Assembly (NCBI GenBank): GCA_963744575.1
Contig: CAVUUF010000003.1
Span: forward strand, 1 to 64,000
Direction: 5' to 3'
Length of the DNA stretch: 64,000 nt
DNA from: Palsa-504 sp963744575
GTDB lineage: Bacteria; Actinomycetota; Actinomycetes; Streptosporangiales; Streptosporangiaceae
Shown here in pieces: positions 15,793-24,149 of this stretch. The position numbers and the translations under genes were made by a program. The notes under the pieces were generated by a model. That model was not told the DNA's origin and searched no databases. It saw only the letters and a list, made by a program, of their open reading frames with translations. Every line of letters begins with the position of its first letter. The first letter of the stretch is position 1.

Positions 15793-17832
15793 TCATCGCA
15801 GGAACGCGGCCGCCACCCCCGCGTCGACCGGGATGAGCAGGCCGGTCGTGAGCGGCAGGTCGCCGGCGCACAGCGCGAGCACGGCCGCGGCCACGTGCTC
15901 GGGCAGGACCTCCCGCTTGAGCAGCGTCCGCTGGGCGTAGAACGCGCCGAGCTCGTCCTCGGGCACGCCGTAGACCGCGGCGCGCTGGGCGCCCCAGCCG
16001 GCGGCGAAGATCCCCGAGCCGCGCACCACCCCGTCCGGGTTGATCCCGTTCACCCGCACGCCGATGCCGCCGAGTTCGGCGGCCAGCAGCCGGACCTGGT
16101 GCGCCTGGTCGGCCTTGGCCGCGCCGTAGGCCACGTTGTCCGGCCCGGCGAAGACCGCGTTCTTGCTGCAGACGTAGACGATGTCGCCGCCCAGGTTCTG
16201 TTCGGTCATCACCCGGGCGGCCTGGCGGGAGACCAGGAACGAGCCGCGGGCCATCACGTCGTGCTGGACGTCCCAGTCCGCCAGGGTGGTCTCGAGCAGC
16301 GGCTTGGAGATGGACAGGCCCGCGTTGCTGACCACCAGGTCGACGCCGCCGAAGGCGAGCGCGGCCGCGCCGAACGCTGCCGCCACCGCGTCCTCGTCGG
16401 TGACGTCGACGGTCACCGCGGTCGCCACGTCGCCTGGGCGGAAAGAACCCGCGGCGAGCCCGTCGGCGACCGCGCGGGCCGACTCGGCGTCGCGGTCTGC
16501 CACCACCACGCAGGCGCCCTCGGCGGCCAGCCGCTGCGCGGTGGCCCGGCCGATGCCCGAACCGCCCCCGGTGACCAGCGCGACCCGTCCGGCCAGCGGC
16601 TTGGGCTCGGGCAGGCGGCGCAGCTTGGCCTCCTCGAGCTCCCAGTACTCGATCCGGAACTTCTCGGCTTCGCCGATGGGCGCGTAGGCGGAGATGGCCT
16701 CGGCGCCGCGCATCACGTTGATCGCGTTGACGTAGAACTCCCCGGCCACCCGCGCGGTCTGGGCGTCCGCGCCGTAGCTGAACATGCCGACGCCGGGGAC
16801 CAGCACGATGGCCGGGTCCGCGCCGCGCATTGGCGGCGACGCGGCGTCGGCGTACCGCTCGTAGTAGGCGCGGTAGTCCTCGCGGTAGGCCGCGTGCAGC
16901 TCGCGCAGCCGGCTGGCGGCCGCCTCGAAGGGCGCGCCCGGCGGCAGGTCCAGCACCATCGGGCGGACCTTGGTGCGCAGGAAGTGGTCCGGGCACGAGG
17001 TGCCCAGCGCGGCCAGCCGCGGGTGCCCGGCCCGGGCGAGGAAGTCGAGCACGGCGGGGGAGTCGGTGAAGTGGCCGACCTGCCTGTGATCGGTCGACGC
17101 CAGCCCCCGGATCAGCGGCGCCAGTTCCGCCGCCCGGGCCCGCCTGGCCGCCTCCGGCAGCGGCTCGGCGAGCATCGGCCCGAACGGGTCGGGCTTGCCG
17201 TTCACCTGGATGAATTCCGCCGCGGTGCGGATGATCTCCAGCGAGCGGGTCTCGCACTCCGCGCTGGTCGAGCCCCACGCGGCGATCCCGTGCCCGCCCA
17301 GGATGACCCCGATGGCCTGCGGGTTCGCTTCTGCGATCGCGGCAATGTCCAGGCCGAGCTGGAACCCCGGCCGCCGCCACGGCAGCCACGCCACCCGGTC
17401 CCCGAAACAGTCGGCGGTCAGCTTCTCCCCGTCCGCGGCGGTGGCCAGCGCGATGCCGGAGTCCGGGTGCAGGTGGTCCACGTGCGGGGCGCCCACCAGC
17501 CCGTGCATCGCCGTGTCGATGGACGGGGCCGCACCGCCCTTGCCGTGCAGGCAGAAGTCGAACGCGGCCACCATCTCATCCTCCCGGTCCACGCCCGGGT
17601 ACACGCCCGCCAGCGCGCGGAGCCGGTCAAGCCGCAGCACCGCCAGCCCGGCCGGGGTCAGCGTGCCCAGGTCACCCCCCGACCCCTTGACCCACAGCAG
17701 CTCCACGTCCTGGCCGGTGACCGGATCGGTGGCCGTGCCCTTGGCCGAGGCGTTCCCCCCGGCGTAGTTCGTGTTCCGCGGGTCCGAACCCAGCCGGTTT
17801 GACCGCCCGATCAGCTCCTCGACGACGCTCAT
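15793..17832 (-). CDS. rhaD: Bifunctional rhamnulose-1-phosphate aldolase / lactaldehyde dehydrogenase
   Basis: A 679-aa fusion. Residues 1 to about 400 are a class II zinc aldolase (AraD/FucA-like) splitting L-rhamnulose 1-phosphate into dihydroxyacetone phosphate and L-lactaldehyde. Residues about 425-679 are a short-chain dehydrogenase that acts on the lactaldehyde. Aldolase landmarks are NTNYAGGNASAKG, HVDHLHPDS (zinc ligands) and GHGIAAWG. SDR landmarks are VTGGGSGIGRA, SNAG and Tyr/Lys in NVAYGAAKA. ATG 17832 overlaps the rhaI stop by 4 bp. The open frame continues upstream, but only as rhaI in another frame. Confidence 0.94.
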   Translation of the reverse strand: MSVVEELIGRSNRLGSDPRNTNYAGGNASAKGTATDPVTGQDVELLWVKGSGGDLGTLTPAGLAVLRLDRLRALAGVYPGVDREDEMVAAFDFCLHGKGGAAPSIDTAMHGLVGAPHVDHLHPDSGIALATAADGEKLTADCFGDRVAWLPWRRPGFQLGLDIAAIAEANPQAIGVILGGHGIAAWGSTSAECETRSLEIIRTAAEFIQVNGKPDPFGPMLAEPLPEAARRARAAELAPLIRGLASTDHRQVGHFTDSPAVLDFLARAGHPRLAALGTSCPDHFLRTKVRPMVLDLPPGAPFEAAASRLRELHAAYREDYRAYYERYADAASPPMRGADPAIVLVPGVGMFSYGADAQTARVAGEFYVNAINVMRGAEAISAYAPIGEAEKFRIEYWELEEAKLRRLPEPKPLAGRVALVTGGGSGIGRATAQRLAAEGACVVVADRDAESARAVADGLAAGSFRPGDVATAVTVDVTDEDAVAAAFGAAALAFGGVDLVVSNAGLSISKPLLETTLADWDVQHDVMARGSFLVSRQAARVMTEQNLGGDIVYVCSKNAVFAGPDNVAYGAAKADQAHQVRLLAAELGGIGVRVNGINPDGVVRGSGIFAAGWGAQRAAVYGVPEDELGAFYAQRTLLKREVLPEHVAAAVLALCAGDLPLTTGLLIPVDAGVAAAFLR

Positions 17833-18995
17833 ACGCCCCATCCCGCCTGCTGGCCGCCGGCCCGCTCGGCGACGATCTTCTCCGCGTAACCCGAGCCGCG
17901 GTAGGCCGCGACCGGATCCGGATCCAGGCCGGCCTCCTCGCGCCACTCGGCGAGCAGCGGCCGGACGTCGGTGTGGTACGCGTCCATCATGGCGGCGTTG
18001 GCGGCCAGGACGTCGCCGGCCTGCTGCGCCCGGGTGAGTTCGCCGGCGTCGATCAGCAGGGCCTTGGCCGTGGCTTCCTGGACGTTCATCACCGAGCGGA
18101 TCTGGGCCGGGATCTTGGGCTCGATGTTGTGGCACTGGTCCAGCATGAATGCCACGCCCGCCGTGGGCCCGAGCGCGCCGGCGCTGACCACCTCGTGCAT
18201 GATGCGGAACAGCTGGAACGGGTCGGCGGCGCCCACCATCAGGTCGTCGTCGGCGTAGAAGCGGCTGTTGAAGTCGAAGCCGCCGAGCCGGCCCGCGCGC
18301 AGCAGCATGGCCACGATGAACTCGATGTTGGTGCCCGGCGCGTGGTGCCCGGTGTCCACCACCACCTGGGCCTTCGGGCCGATGGCCTGGCAGTGCAGCA
18401 GGCTGGTGCCCCAGTCGGGGACGTCGGTGGTGTAGAACGACGGCTCGAACAGCTTGTACTCCAGCAGCATCCGCTGGCCGTCGCCGAGCCGGGCGTAGAC
18501 GGTCGCCAGCGCCTCGGCCAGCCGGTCCTGCCGGGACCTGATGTCGTCCTGGCCGGGGTAGTTGGTGCCGTCGGCGAACCACAGCTTGAGGTCGCGCGAC
18601 CCGGTGGCGTCCATGATGCCGACGCATTCGAGCAGGTGGGCGACGGCCTTCTCGCGTACCTTCGGGTCCGGGTGGCAGACGCTGCCCAGCTTGTAGTCGT
18701 CGTCCTGGAAGACGTTGGCGTTGACGGCGCCGATCCTGATCCCGAGGTCGTCGGCGTGCTGGGCGAGCGCCGCGTAGTCGTCCACCTTGTCCCAGGGGAT
18801 GTGCACGGCCATCCTGGGCGCGACCCCGGTGAACCGGTGCACTTGCGCCGCGTCCTCGGCCTTTTCCCACGGCGTGCGGGGCACCCCGGGCTGGGCGAAC
18901 ACCTTGAACCGCGTCCCGGAGTTTCCGAAGGCCCAGGACGGCAGCTCGATCTCGTGCTGTGCCAGCGCCGCCTTGACGTCGCTCAGGTCACGCAT
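17829..18995 (-). CDS. rhaI: L-rhamnose isomerase
   Basis: A 388-aa TIM-barrel isomerase converting L-rhamnose to L-rhamnulose. It is of the RhaI type (Pseudomonas stutzeri/Bacillus-like), not E. coli RhaA. Metal-site segments include LEYKLFEPSFY (Glu), VVVDTGHHAPGTNIEF (Asp and His) and LGGFDFNSRFYADDDL (Asp). The length and N-terminus (WAFGNSGTRFKVF) match the family. It is translationally coupled to rhaD and sits downstream of the ABC importer, separated from rhaS by a long hairpin that may reduce read-through. Confidence 0.95.
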   Translation of the reverse strand: MRDLSDVKAALAQHEIELPSWAFGNSGTRFKVFAQPGVPRTPWEKAEDAAQVHRFTGVAPRMAVHIPWDKVDDYAALAQHADDLGIRIGAVNANVFQDDDYKLGSVCHPDPKVREKAVAHLLECVGIMDATGSRDLKLWFADGTNYPGQDDIRSRQDRLAEALATVYARLGDGQRMLLEYKLFEPSFYTTDVPDWGTSLLHCQAIGPKAQVVVDTGHHAPGTNIEFIVAMLLRAGRLGGFDFNSRFYADDDLMVGAADPFQLFRIMHEVVSAGALGPTAGVAFMLDQCHNIEPKIPAQIRSVMNVQEATAKALLIDAGELTRAQQAGDVLAANAAMMDAYHTDVRPLLAEWREEAGLDPDPVAAYRGSGYAEKIVAERAGGQQAGWGV

Positions 18996-19028
18996 TCCGG
19001 TTCATCTCCACTTCCCGTTCATCCTCGG

Positions 19029-19074
19029 GATCGTGGACATTTACCCGCGGAATCCGGGGTAGATGTCCACGATC
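19029..19074 (-). terminator. Long imperfect hairpin between rhaS and rhaI
   Basis: GATCGTGGACAT (19029-19040) pairs exactly with 19063-19074. The stem continues inwards through TACCC/GGGTA with one mismatch that is G-U in RNA, and a small CGGA/TCCG inner stem. There is no T-tract. Placed inside the operon, it probably attenuates transcription into rhaI and protects the 3' end of the rhaS mRNA. Confidence 0.6.
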
Positions 19075-19087
19075 ATTCCGGCCTGGG

Positions 19088-20170
19088 TCAGAAGTTGAAT
19101 TGGCCGATGTTGGCGGAGGAGAACACGAACGGCGGCCCGAGCAGGACGCTCTTGTCCGCGCCGACCGTGAACGAGCCGAGCTTGCCCGCGGTGAACGTCT
19201 GGCCCTGGCTGCCGTTGACCTTGCCCGACGCGACCTCCACCGCCGCGTACCCGGCCAGGTAGCCGAGGTTGGCCGGGTTCCAGAGCTCGAAGCTCTTGAT
19301 GGTGCCGTCGGAGACGTATTTCTTCAGCGAGTCCGGGGTGCCGAGCCCGGTCAGCGCGATCTTGCCGCGGTACTTGGCGGAATCCAGGACCGCCGCCGCG
19401 GCGGCGATGCCCACGGTGGTGGGGGAGATGATGCCCTTCAGGTTCGGGTACTGCTCGAGCAGGCCCTGGGTCACCTGGGTAGCCGTGGTCGGGTCGTCGT
19501 TGCCGTAGACCGTCGAGACAAGCTTCATCTTCGGGTACTTCTTCAGCTCCTGCTTCATGTACCCGATCCAGGCGTTCTGGTTGGTGGCCGAGGCGGCCGC
19601 CGACACGATCGCGATGTCACCGGTGTCGTTGATCTCCTTGGCGAGCAGGTCCACCTCGCTGGTGCCGATCTGGGCGGTCGAGGCCTGGTTGATGAACAGG
19701 TCCCGGCATCCCGGCGCGTCCGAGTCGTAGGTGATCACGGTGATCCCGCGCTTCATCGCCGCGTTCAGCGTCGGGCACAGGGCGGTCGGGTCGGTGGCCG
19801 AGACGATCAGCGCGTTCGCTCCCTTGCTGATCGCGGCCTGGATGGCCGGGATCTGCGAGGCCGGGGTGGCCGCGGTCCCGCTGGTCTCCGTGCCCGTCTC
19901 GCCGAGTGCCTGCAGCGCGGCGATCGCACCGCCGGAATTGGCGCTGTCAGCCGTGGTGAAGTAGTTGTTCCCGAGGTTCTTCGGGATCACGAAGACCTTC
20001 AGGCCCGTCTTCAGCCCGCCGGCCGCCGAAGCCGACGAGCTGGCCGAAGCCGGCGAGCTCGACGTGGTTCCCGATGCGGGCGACGACGAGCCCGACGACG
20101 AGCACGCGGCGAGCAGGAGCGATCCGACCACGAGGGGCACGGCCAGGCCTGCCGTCTGTCTGAGGTTCAT
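19088..20170 (-). CDS. rhaS: Rhamnose ABC transporter substrate-binding lipoprotein
   Basis: A 360-aa periplasmic-binding-type lipoprotein that captures rhamnose outside the cell. It has a lipoprotein signal (VVGSLLLAAC, lipid on Cys23), then a Ser/Ala-rich linker of about 25 residues and a type I sugar-binding fold (KVFVIPKNLGNNYF, then SGTAATPASQIPAIQAAISK). Phrases such as PKNLGNNYFTTADSGG-like starts and GLGTPDSLKKYVSDGTIKSF match RhaS of rhizobia and actinobacteria. It is the fourth gene of the importer operon. It is bracketed by hairpins on both sides, one of which covers its own AAAGGA ribosome site. Confidence 0.93.
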   Translation of the reverse strand: MNLRQTAGLAVPLVVGSLLLAACSSSGSSSPASGTTSSSPASASSSASAAGGLKTGLKVFVIPKNLGNNYFTTADSANSGGAIAALQALGETGTETSGTAATPASQIPAIQAAISKGANALIVSATDPTALCPTLNAAMKRGITVITYDSDAPGCRDLFINQASTAQIGTSEVDLLAKEINDTGDIAIVSAAASATNQNAWIGYMKQELKKYPKMKLVSTVYGNDDPTTATQVTQGLLEQYPNLKGIISPTTVGIAAAAAVLDSAKYRGKIALTGLGTPDSLKKYVSDGTIKSFELWNPANLGYLAGYAAVEVASGKVNGSQGQTFTAGKLGSFTVGADKSVLLGPPFVFSSANIGQFNF

Positions 20171-20175
20171 CTGCT

Positions 20176-20215
20176 GAATCCTTTCAATTTTCGGCTCTGA
20201 AAAGCTTGCGGATTC
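20176..20215 (-). promoter_or_regulatory. Hairpin over the rhaS ribosome site
   Basis: In the minus-strand RNA, GAATCC and TTTCA pair with a contiguous TGAAAGGATTC. The two 5' segments are separated by a 7-nt bulge. The 3' arm contains AAAGGA, the rhaS ribosome site. This stem could limit initiation or act as an intercistronic stabiliser after rhaQ. Confidence 0.45.
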
Positions 20216-20264
20216 GCTGGGTCGGGGCCGCGGGCGGCGTGCGCCGCTGCTGCAGGACGGGTAA

Positions 20265-21308
20265 TCAGGGAGGTGTGACCGCCGGCGGGGATGGTTCCCC
20301 GACGGGGCCCTCGAGGCCCCGGCCGCGACGGCCGGGGGGCAGCCACGCCCGCAGGCGGTTGGAGAACACAGCCGCGTTGCGGCCGAAGACGGAAAGCAGC
20401 AGCAGCGCGCCGGTGACGATCCCGGCGGCCTCCTGGTTGAAGTTGGTCAGGAACAGCGCGTTCTGGATGCCGGCGAACGCGAGCACGCCAAGCACCACGC
20501 CGACGATGGACCCCTTGCCGCCAAAGATCGATACCCCGCCGAGCAGGACGATCGCCACCACGTCGAGTTCCAGGCCGAGCCCGTTGTTCTGAACGGCGGT
20601 GTTGAGGCGGAAAGTCAGCAATACGCCGGCCAGCGCGCAGACCAGCCCGGAGGTCATGAACAGGATGGTCTTGATCCGCTTCACCCGGATGCCGGCGAAC
20701 TGCGCCGCCTCGGTGCTGGCGCCCATGGCGTAGATCGACCGGCCGAACGGCGTCGCGTGCAGGACGATCCCGAAGATGATCGCGAGCACGACGAATATCG
20801 CCGCGGAGTATGTGATGTCGTTGCCGGTGAACGGCACCGCGTTGACGCCGAGATTGGTGTAGGCGGTGGGGAAGTTGGCCACCGTGTTCGGGCCGAGCAG
20901 GATCGTCGCGATGCCCCGGTACAGCGCCAGCGTGCCGATGGTGACCGCGAGCGAGGGCAGCCCGAGCCGGGTGACGAGCAGGCCGTTGATGGCGCCCGCC
21001 GCCAGGCCCACCACCGCGATCAGCGCGAAGATGCCGAGCATCGGCCAGTGCCTGACCCACAGGAAGCCGAGCAGGGCGCTGGACATGCCCAGGATCGACG
21101 CGACGGACAGGTCGATCTCGCCGCTGATGACGATCAGCGTCATCGGCAGCGTCATGATCGCGATCTCGCCGTTGGACAGGCCCAGGTTGAAGAAGTTGTT
21201 GCCGGTGAAGAACTCCGACGACACCGATGCGCCGACGATTCCGATGGCCACGACCACCAGCGCGAGGCCGGTCTCCCAGCGCAGCAGCGGACGGATGCGG
21301 TCACTCAT
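20265..21308 (-). CDS. rhaQ: Rhamnose ABC transporter permease
   Basis: A 347-aa BPD-type sugar permease (RbsC/AraH family) with about 9-10 membrane segments. The N-terminal third has MTLIVISGEIDLSVASILGM, the conserved ISGGIDLSVG-like motif. The EAA-like coupling loop is YAMGASTEAAQFAGIRVKRIK, and GGVSIFGGKGSIVGVVLG is near the C-terminus. The last 25 residues are Gly/Pro/Arg-rich and not family-like. Its start overlaps the 3' end of the first permease gene by 8 bp. It pairs with rhaP to form the membrane channel. Confidence 0.92.
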   Translation of the reverse strand: MSDRIRPLLRWETGLALVVVAIGIVGASVSSEFFTGNNFFNLGLSNGEIAIMTLPMTLIVISGEIDLSVASILGMSSALLGFLWVRHWPMLGIFALIAVVGLAAGAINGLLVTRLGLPSLAVTIGTLALYRGIATILLGPNTVANFPTAYTNLGVNAVPFTGNDITYSAAIFVVLAIIFGIVLHATPFGRSIYAMGASTEAAQFAGIRVKRIKTILFMTSGLVCALAGVLLTFRLNTAVQNNGLGLELDVVAIVLLGGVSIFGGKGSIVGVVLGVLAFAGIQNALFLTNFNQEAAGIVTGALLLLSVFGRNAAVFSNRLRAWLPPGRRGRGLEGPVGEPSPPAVTPP

Positions 21309-22350
21309 GGCGGGCTCCTCTCACCCGCAGCGCGGCGGTGAGCCTGACCGAGATGAACTTGTCCAGGGCGACGGCCAGGATCAGCAGGAATCCCCAGATC
21401 GCCTGGTCCCAGAACGGCGAGATGCCCAGCACGTAGAGCGCGGAGCTTATGGTGTTGAGCAGCAGCGCGCCGAGAGCCGCCCCCACCGCGCTGCCGCTGC
21501 CGCCGAAGATCGCGACCCCGCCGACCACGACGGCGGAGATCACCTGGAGCTCGTAACCCGTTCCCGCGGTCGAGTCGACGGTGCCGTACTGCGCGGCCCA
21601 CAGCACGCCGGCCACCCCGGCGATGGCGCCGCTCACCGCGAACGCCATGAACACGCGCCGGCCGACATGGATTCCGGCCAGCCGCGCGGCCTCCGGATTC
21701 GAGCCGATCGCGTAGAGCTCACGGCCGGACCGGAACGAGCGCAGGTAATACGCCCCGATCCCGATCACCACCGCGATCACGATGGCGAGGACCGGGATGC
21801 CGAGCACGGTGGCCTTCGGGATGTTCAGGAAGGCGGCGGGCAGCGAGTTCGCGACGACTTCCTTGCCGCCGACGATCAGGATGTCGATGCCGCGGAAGAT
21901 GTAGAGGGTGGCCAGGGTCACGACCAGGCTCGGCACCTGGCCGGCCGCCACCATGATCCCGTTCAGCAGACCGCACCCCAGGCCGATGCCCAGGCCGGTC
22001 AGGAACACCAGGACGATGGGGATGCCGTGGTGCGGCCCGAACAGGCTCGCTGACAGGTAGGCCGAGAGCCCGAGCACCGACCCGACGGACAGGTCGTAGT
22101 TCCGGCTGATGACCACCATCGTCTCGCCCAGCGCGAGCAGCGCGAACACCGTGGTGTTGACCAGGATGAACTGGATGTTGGTGGCGTTGAGGAACCGGGG
22201 CTGGATCGACGCCGTGACGGCGACGAACACCGCCAGGACGACGATGATGCCCGATTCCCTGATCCGGAAGACCCGTTCGGTGAGCCGCCGCGCGCCGGTG
22301 CCGGCCGGCGCCGGCGGCTGCTCGCTCCGGGAGACCACCGTGGTGCTCAT
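21301..22350 (-). CDS. rhaP: Rhamnose ABC transporter permease
   Basis: A 349-aa permease of the same family as rhaQ. The signature segments are ALGETMVVISRNYDLSVGS, YAIGSNPEAARLAGIHVGRR (ATPase contact loop) and VVGGVAIFGGSGSAVGAA. The Gly normally before D in the ISxGxDLSVG motif is Asn-Tyr here (SRNYDLSVGS), as is usual for RhaP. ATG 22350 overlaps the rhaT stop by 4 bp; the open frame beyond it is not coding. Together with rhaQ it forms a heterodimeric pore. Confidence 0.92.
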   Translation of the reverse strand: MSTTVVSRSEQPPAPAGTGARRLTERVFRIRESGIIVVLAVFVAVTASIQPRFLNATNIQFILVNTTVFALLALGETMVVISRNYDLSVGSVLGLSAYLSASLFGPHHGIPIVLVFLTGLGIGLGCGLLNGIMVAAGQVPSLVVTLATLYIFRGIDILIVGGKEVVANSLPAAFLNIPKATVLGIPVLAIVIAVVIGIGAYYLRSFRSGRELYAIGSNPEAARLAGIHVGRRVFMAFAVSGAIAGVAGVLWAAQYGTVDSTAGTGYELQVISAVVVGGVAIFGGSGSAVGAALGALLLNTISSALYVLGISPFWDQAIWGFLLILAVALDKFISVRLTAALRVRGARHE

Positions 22351-23966
22351 GGCGCCGCCCCCGGCTCTTGCCTGGCGGCCGGGGTCTGGCCGGTGGCGGC
22401 GGACATGATCTCCTCCTCCGAGGCGTCCGCGTGGGCGAGCTCGGCCATCAGCCGCCCCTCGCGCATGACCAGGATCCGGTCGCTGATCCGCAGCACCTCG
22501 GGCAGTTCGGACGAGATCATGAGCACGCCGACCCCGTCCCGCGCCAGCTGGATCAGCAGGTGATGCACCTCCGCCTTGGTGGCCACGTCGATGCCCCGGG
22601 TCGGCTCGTCCACGATCAGCACCGCGGGCTTGCGGCCGAGCCACTTGGCCAGGACGACCTTCTGCTGGTTGCCGCCGGAGAGCATGGACACCGGATCCTT
22701 GAGCCTGCCGTACTTGATCTTCAGCCGGGCCGCCCAGTCGGTGGCCAGGCGGCGCTCGGAGGCCGAGCGGATGAGCCCCCCGCGGCGCAGCCGGCGCAGC
22801 GAGGCCAGCGCCACGTTCTGCTGCACGGACATGTCCATGACCAGGCCCTGCTGACGGCGGTCCTCGGGGACGAAGCCGACCCCGGCCGCCATCGCCCCGG
22901 TGGGCGAGCCGCGGCGGAGCTGGTTTCCCCGCACCGTGACCGCGCCGGCGTCGTACTTGTCGATCCCGAAGATCGCCCGGGCGACCTCGCTGCGGCCGGA
23001 TCCGACCAGCCCGGCCAGCGCCACGATCTCGCCGGCCCGGACATCGAAGGAGATGTCGGTGAACACTCCCTCGCGGGTCAGCCGCTCGACCGTCAGCAGC
23101 GGCTCGCCGGGCGTGCCGTGTTCCTCCGCGGGCCGCTCGGCCAGCTCCCGGCCGACCATGGCCCGGACCAGGTCGCCGGCGACCAGGCCCGCGAGATCCC
23201 GGGTCAGCACCTGCCTGCCGTCCCGCATCACGGTGACTCGCTGGCAAAGCGAGAAGACCTCCTCCAGGCGGTGGGAGATGAACAAGACCGCGGCGCCGGC
23301 CGCGCACAGCGTCCGCACCACGTCGAAGAGCCGGTCCACCTCGGCGGCGGACAGCGCGGCCGTTGGCTCGTCCATCACGATGACCCGCGCCTCGAGCGAG
23401 ATGGCCTTGCCGATCTCGACCACCTGCTGGTCCGCGATGGACAGCCCGCGGGCGATCCGCGCCGGATCGAGCGCGACTCCGAGCCTGCCGAAGATCGCCG
23501 CCGCCGCCGCCCGCATCGCCCGCCGGTCGATGCGGCGGCCCGAGGCCAGGGGCTGGCGGCCGATGAACATGTTCTCCGCCACGCTCAGGTCAGGGAACAG
23601 CGCCGGCTCCTGGTAGATGACCGCGATCCCGGCCGCCCGCGCCGCCGCCGGACCGGGCAGCGTGACCTCCTGGCCGTCCACGAGCAGCGACCCGGCGTCC
23701 GGCTGGTGCACGCCCGCCAGGATCTTCACCAGCGTCGACTTGCCGGCGCCGTTCTCGCCGACCAGGGCGTGCGCCTCCCCGGGAAACAGCTCGATCGACC
23801 CGTCGACCAGGGCCTGCACGGCGCCGAACGACTTCGCGGCGTAACGCAGCACCAGGATCGGCCCGGCCCCGGCCCCGGGCCCGGCGGCGGCCGGCCCGGC
23901 CCCGGCGGCCGGCCCGGCGTCTTCGCCGGCCTGGCTGCCCGGGACGCCGCCCGACGCCATCTCCAC
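22347..23966 (-). CDS. rhaT: Rhamnose ABC transporter ATP-binding protein
   Basis: A 539-aa double-ATPase subunit that powers the importer. After a Gly/Ala/Pro-rich N-terminal 35 residues, NBD1 has Walker A GENGAGKST, Q-loop YQEPALFP, signature-like LSIADQQ and Walker B VIVMDEPTAAL. NBD2 has the degenerate Walker A GLVGSGRSE, signature LSGGNQQK and VLIVDEPTRGID, as in all RbsA-type proteins. Start is GTG 23966 or ATG 23960. It is the first gene of the operon, 22 bp from the operator in the divergent region. Confidence 0.93.
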   Translation of the reverse strand: MEMASGGVPGSQAGEDAGPAAGAGPAAAGPGAGAGPILVLRYAAKSFGAVQALVDGSIELFPGEAHALVGENGAGKSTLVKILAGVHQPDAGSLLVDGQEVTLPGPAAARAAGIAVIYQEPALFPDLSVAENMFIGRQPLASGRRIDRRAMRAAAAAIFGRLGVALDPARIARGLSIADQQVVEIGKAISLEARVIVMDEPTAALSAAEVDRLFDVVRTLCAAGAAVLFISHRLEEVFSLCQRVTVMRDGRQVLTRDLAGLVAGDLVRAMVGRELAERPAEEHGTPGEPLLTVERLTREGVFTDISFDVRAGEIVALAGLVGSGRSEVARAIFGIDKYDAGAVTVRGNQLRRGSPTGAMAAGVGFVPEDRRQQGLVMDMSVQQNVALASLRRLRRGGLIRSASERRLATDWAARLKIKYGRLKDPVSMLSGGNQQKVVLAKWLGRKPAVLIVDEPTRGIDVATKAEVHHLLIQLARDGVGVLMISSELPEVLRISDRILVMREGRLMAELAHADASEEEIMSAATGQTPAARQEPGAAP

Positions 23967-23987
23967 CCGCGCTCCCCATCCAATGAA

Positions 23988-23999
23988 TGGAACGTTTCA
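23988..23999. promoter_or_regulatory. LacI-type operator between rhaT and the regulator gene
   Basis: TGGAACGTTTCA is a near-perfect palindrome around ACGT (one mismatch from TGAAACGTTTCA, a typical LacI-family operator). It lies just upstream of rhaT, in the 183-bp divergent spacer. It is the probable binding site of the LacI-type protein encoded at 24150, with rhamnose or a derivative as inducer (inference). Confidence 0.7.
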
Positions 24000-24149
24000 A
24001 TTAGATCAGTAGTGTCACCTCGGCCGGCCAGCCTGTCAATGACCCCGCCGTCGCTCGCCGCCGAATCGTTATCGGTCCGCCGCGTCTACGAGCTGCGTCT
24101 ACGATTGGAGGGCCGAGACGTATTGAGCCAGCAGGGGTCCGGAGGGCTG

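Noticed and set aside
14269..17802. Open frame of 1177 codons on the plus strand across rhaB/rhaD
   Set aside because: It is antisense to two genes with full catalytic motifs, is Arg/Gly/Pro-rich and shows no family features; a GC-bias shadow.
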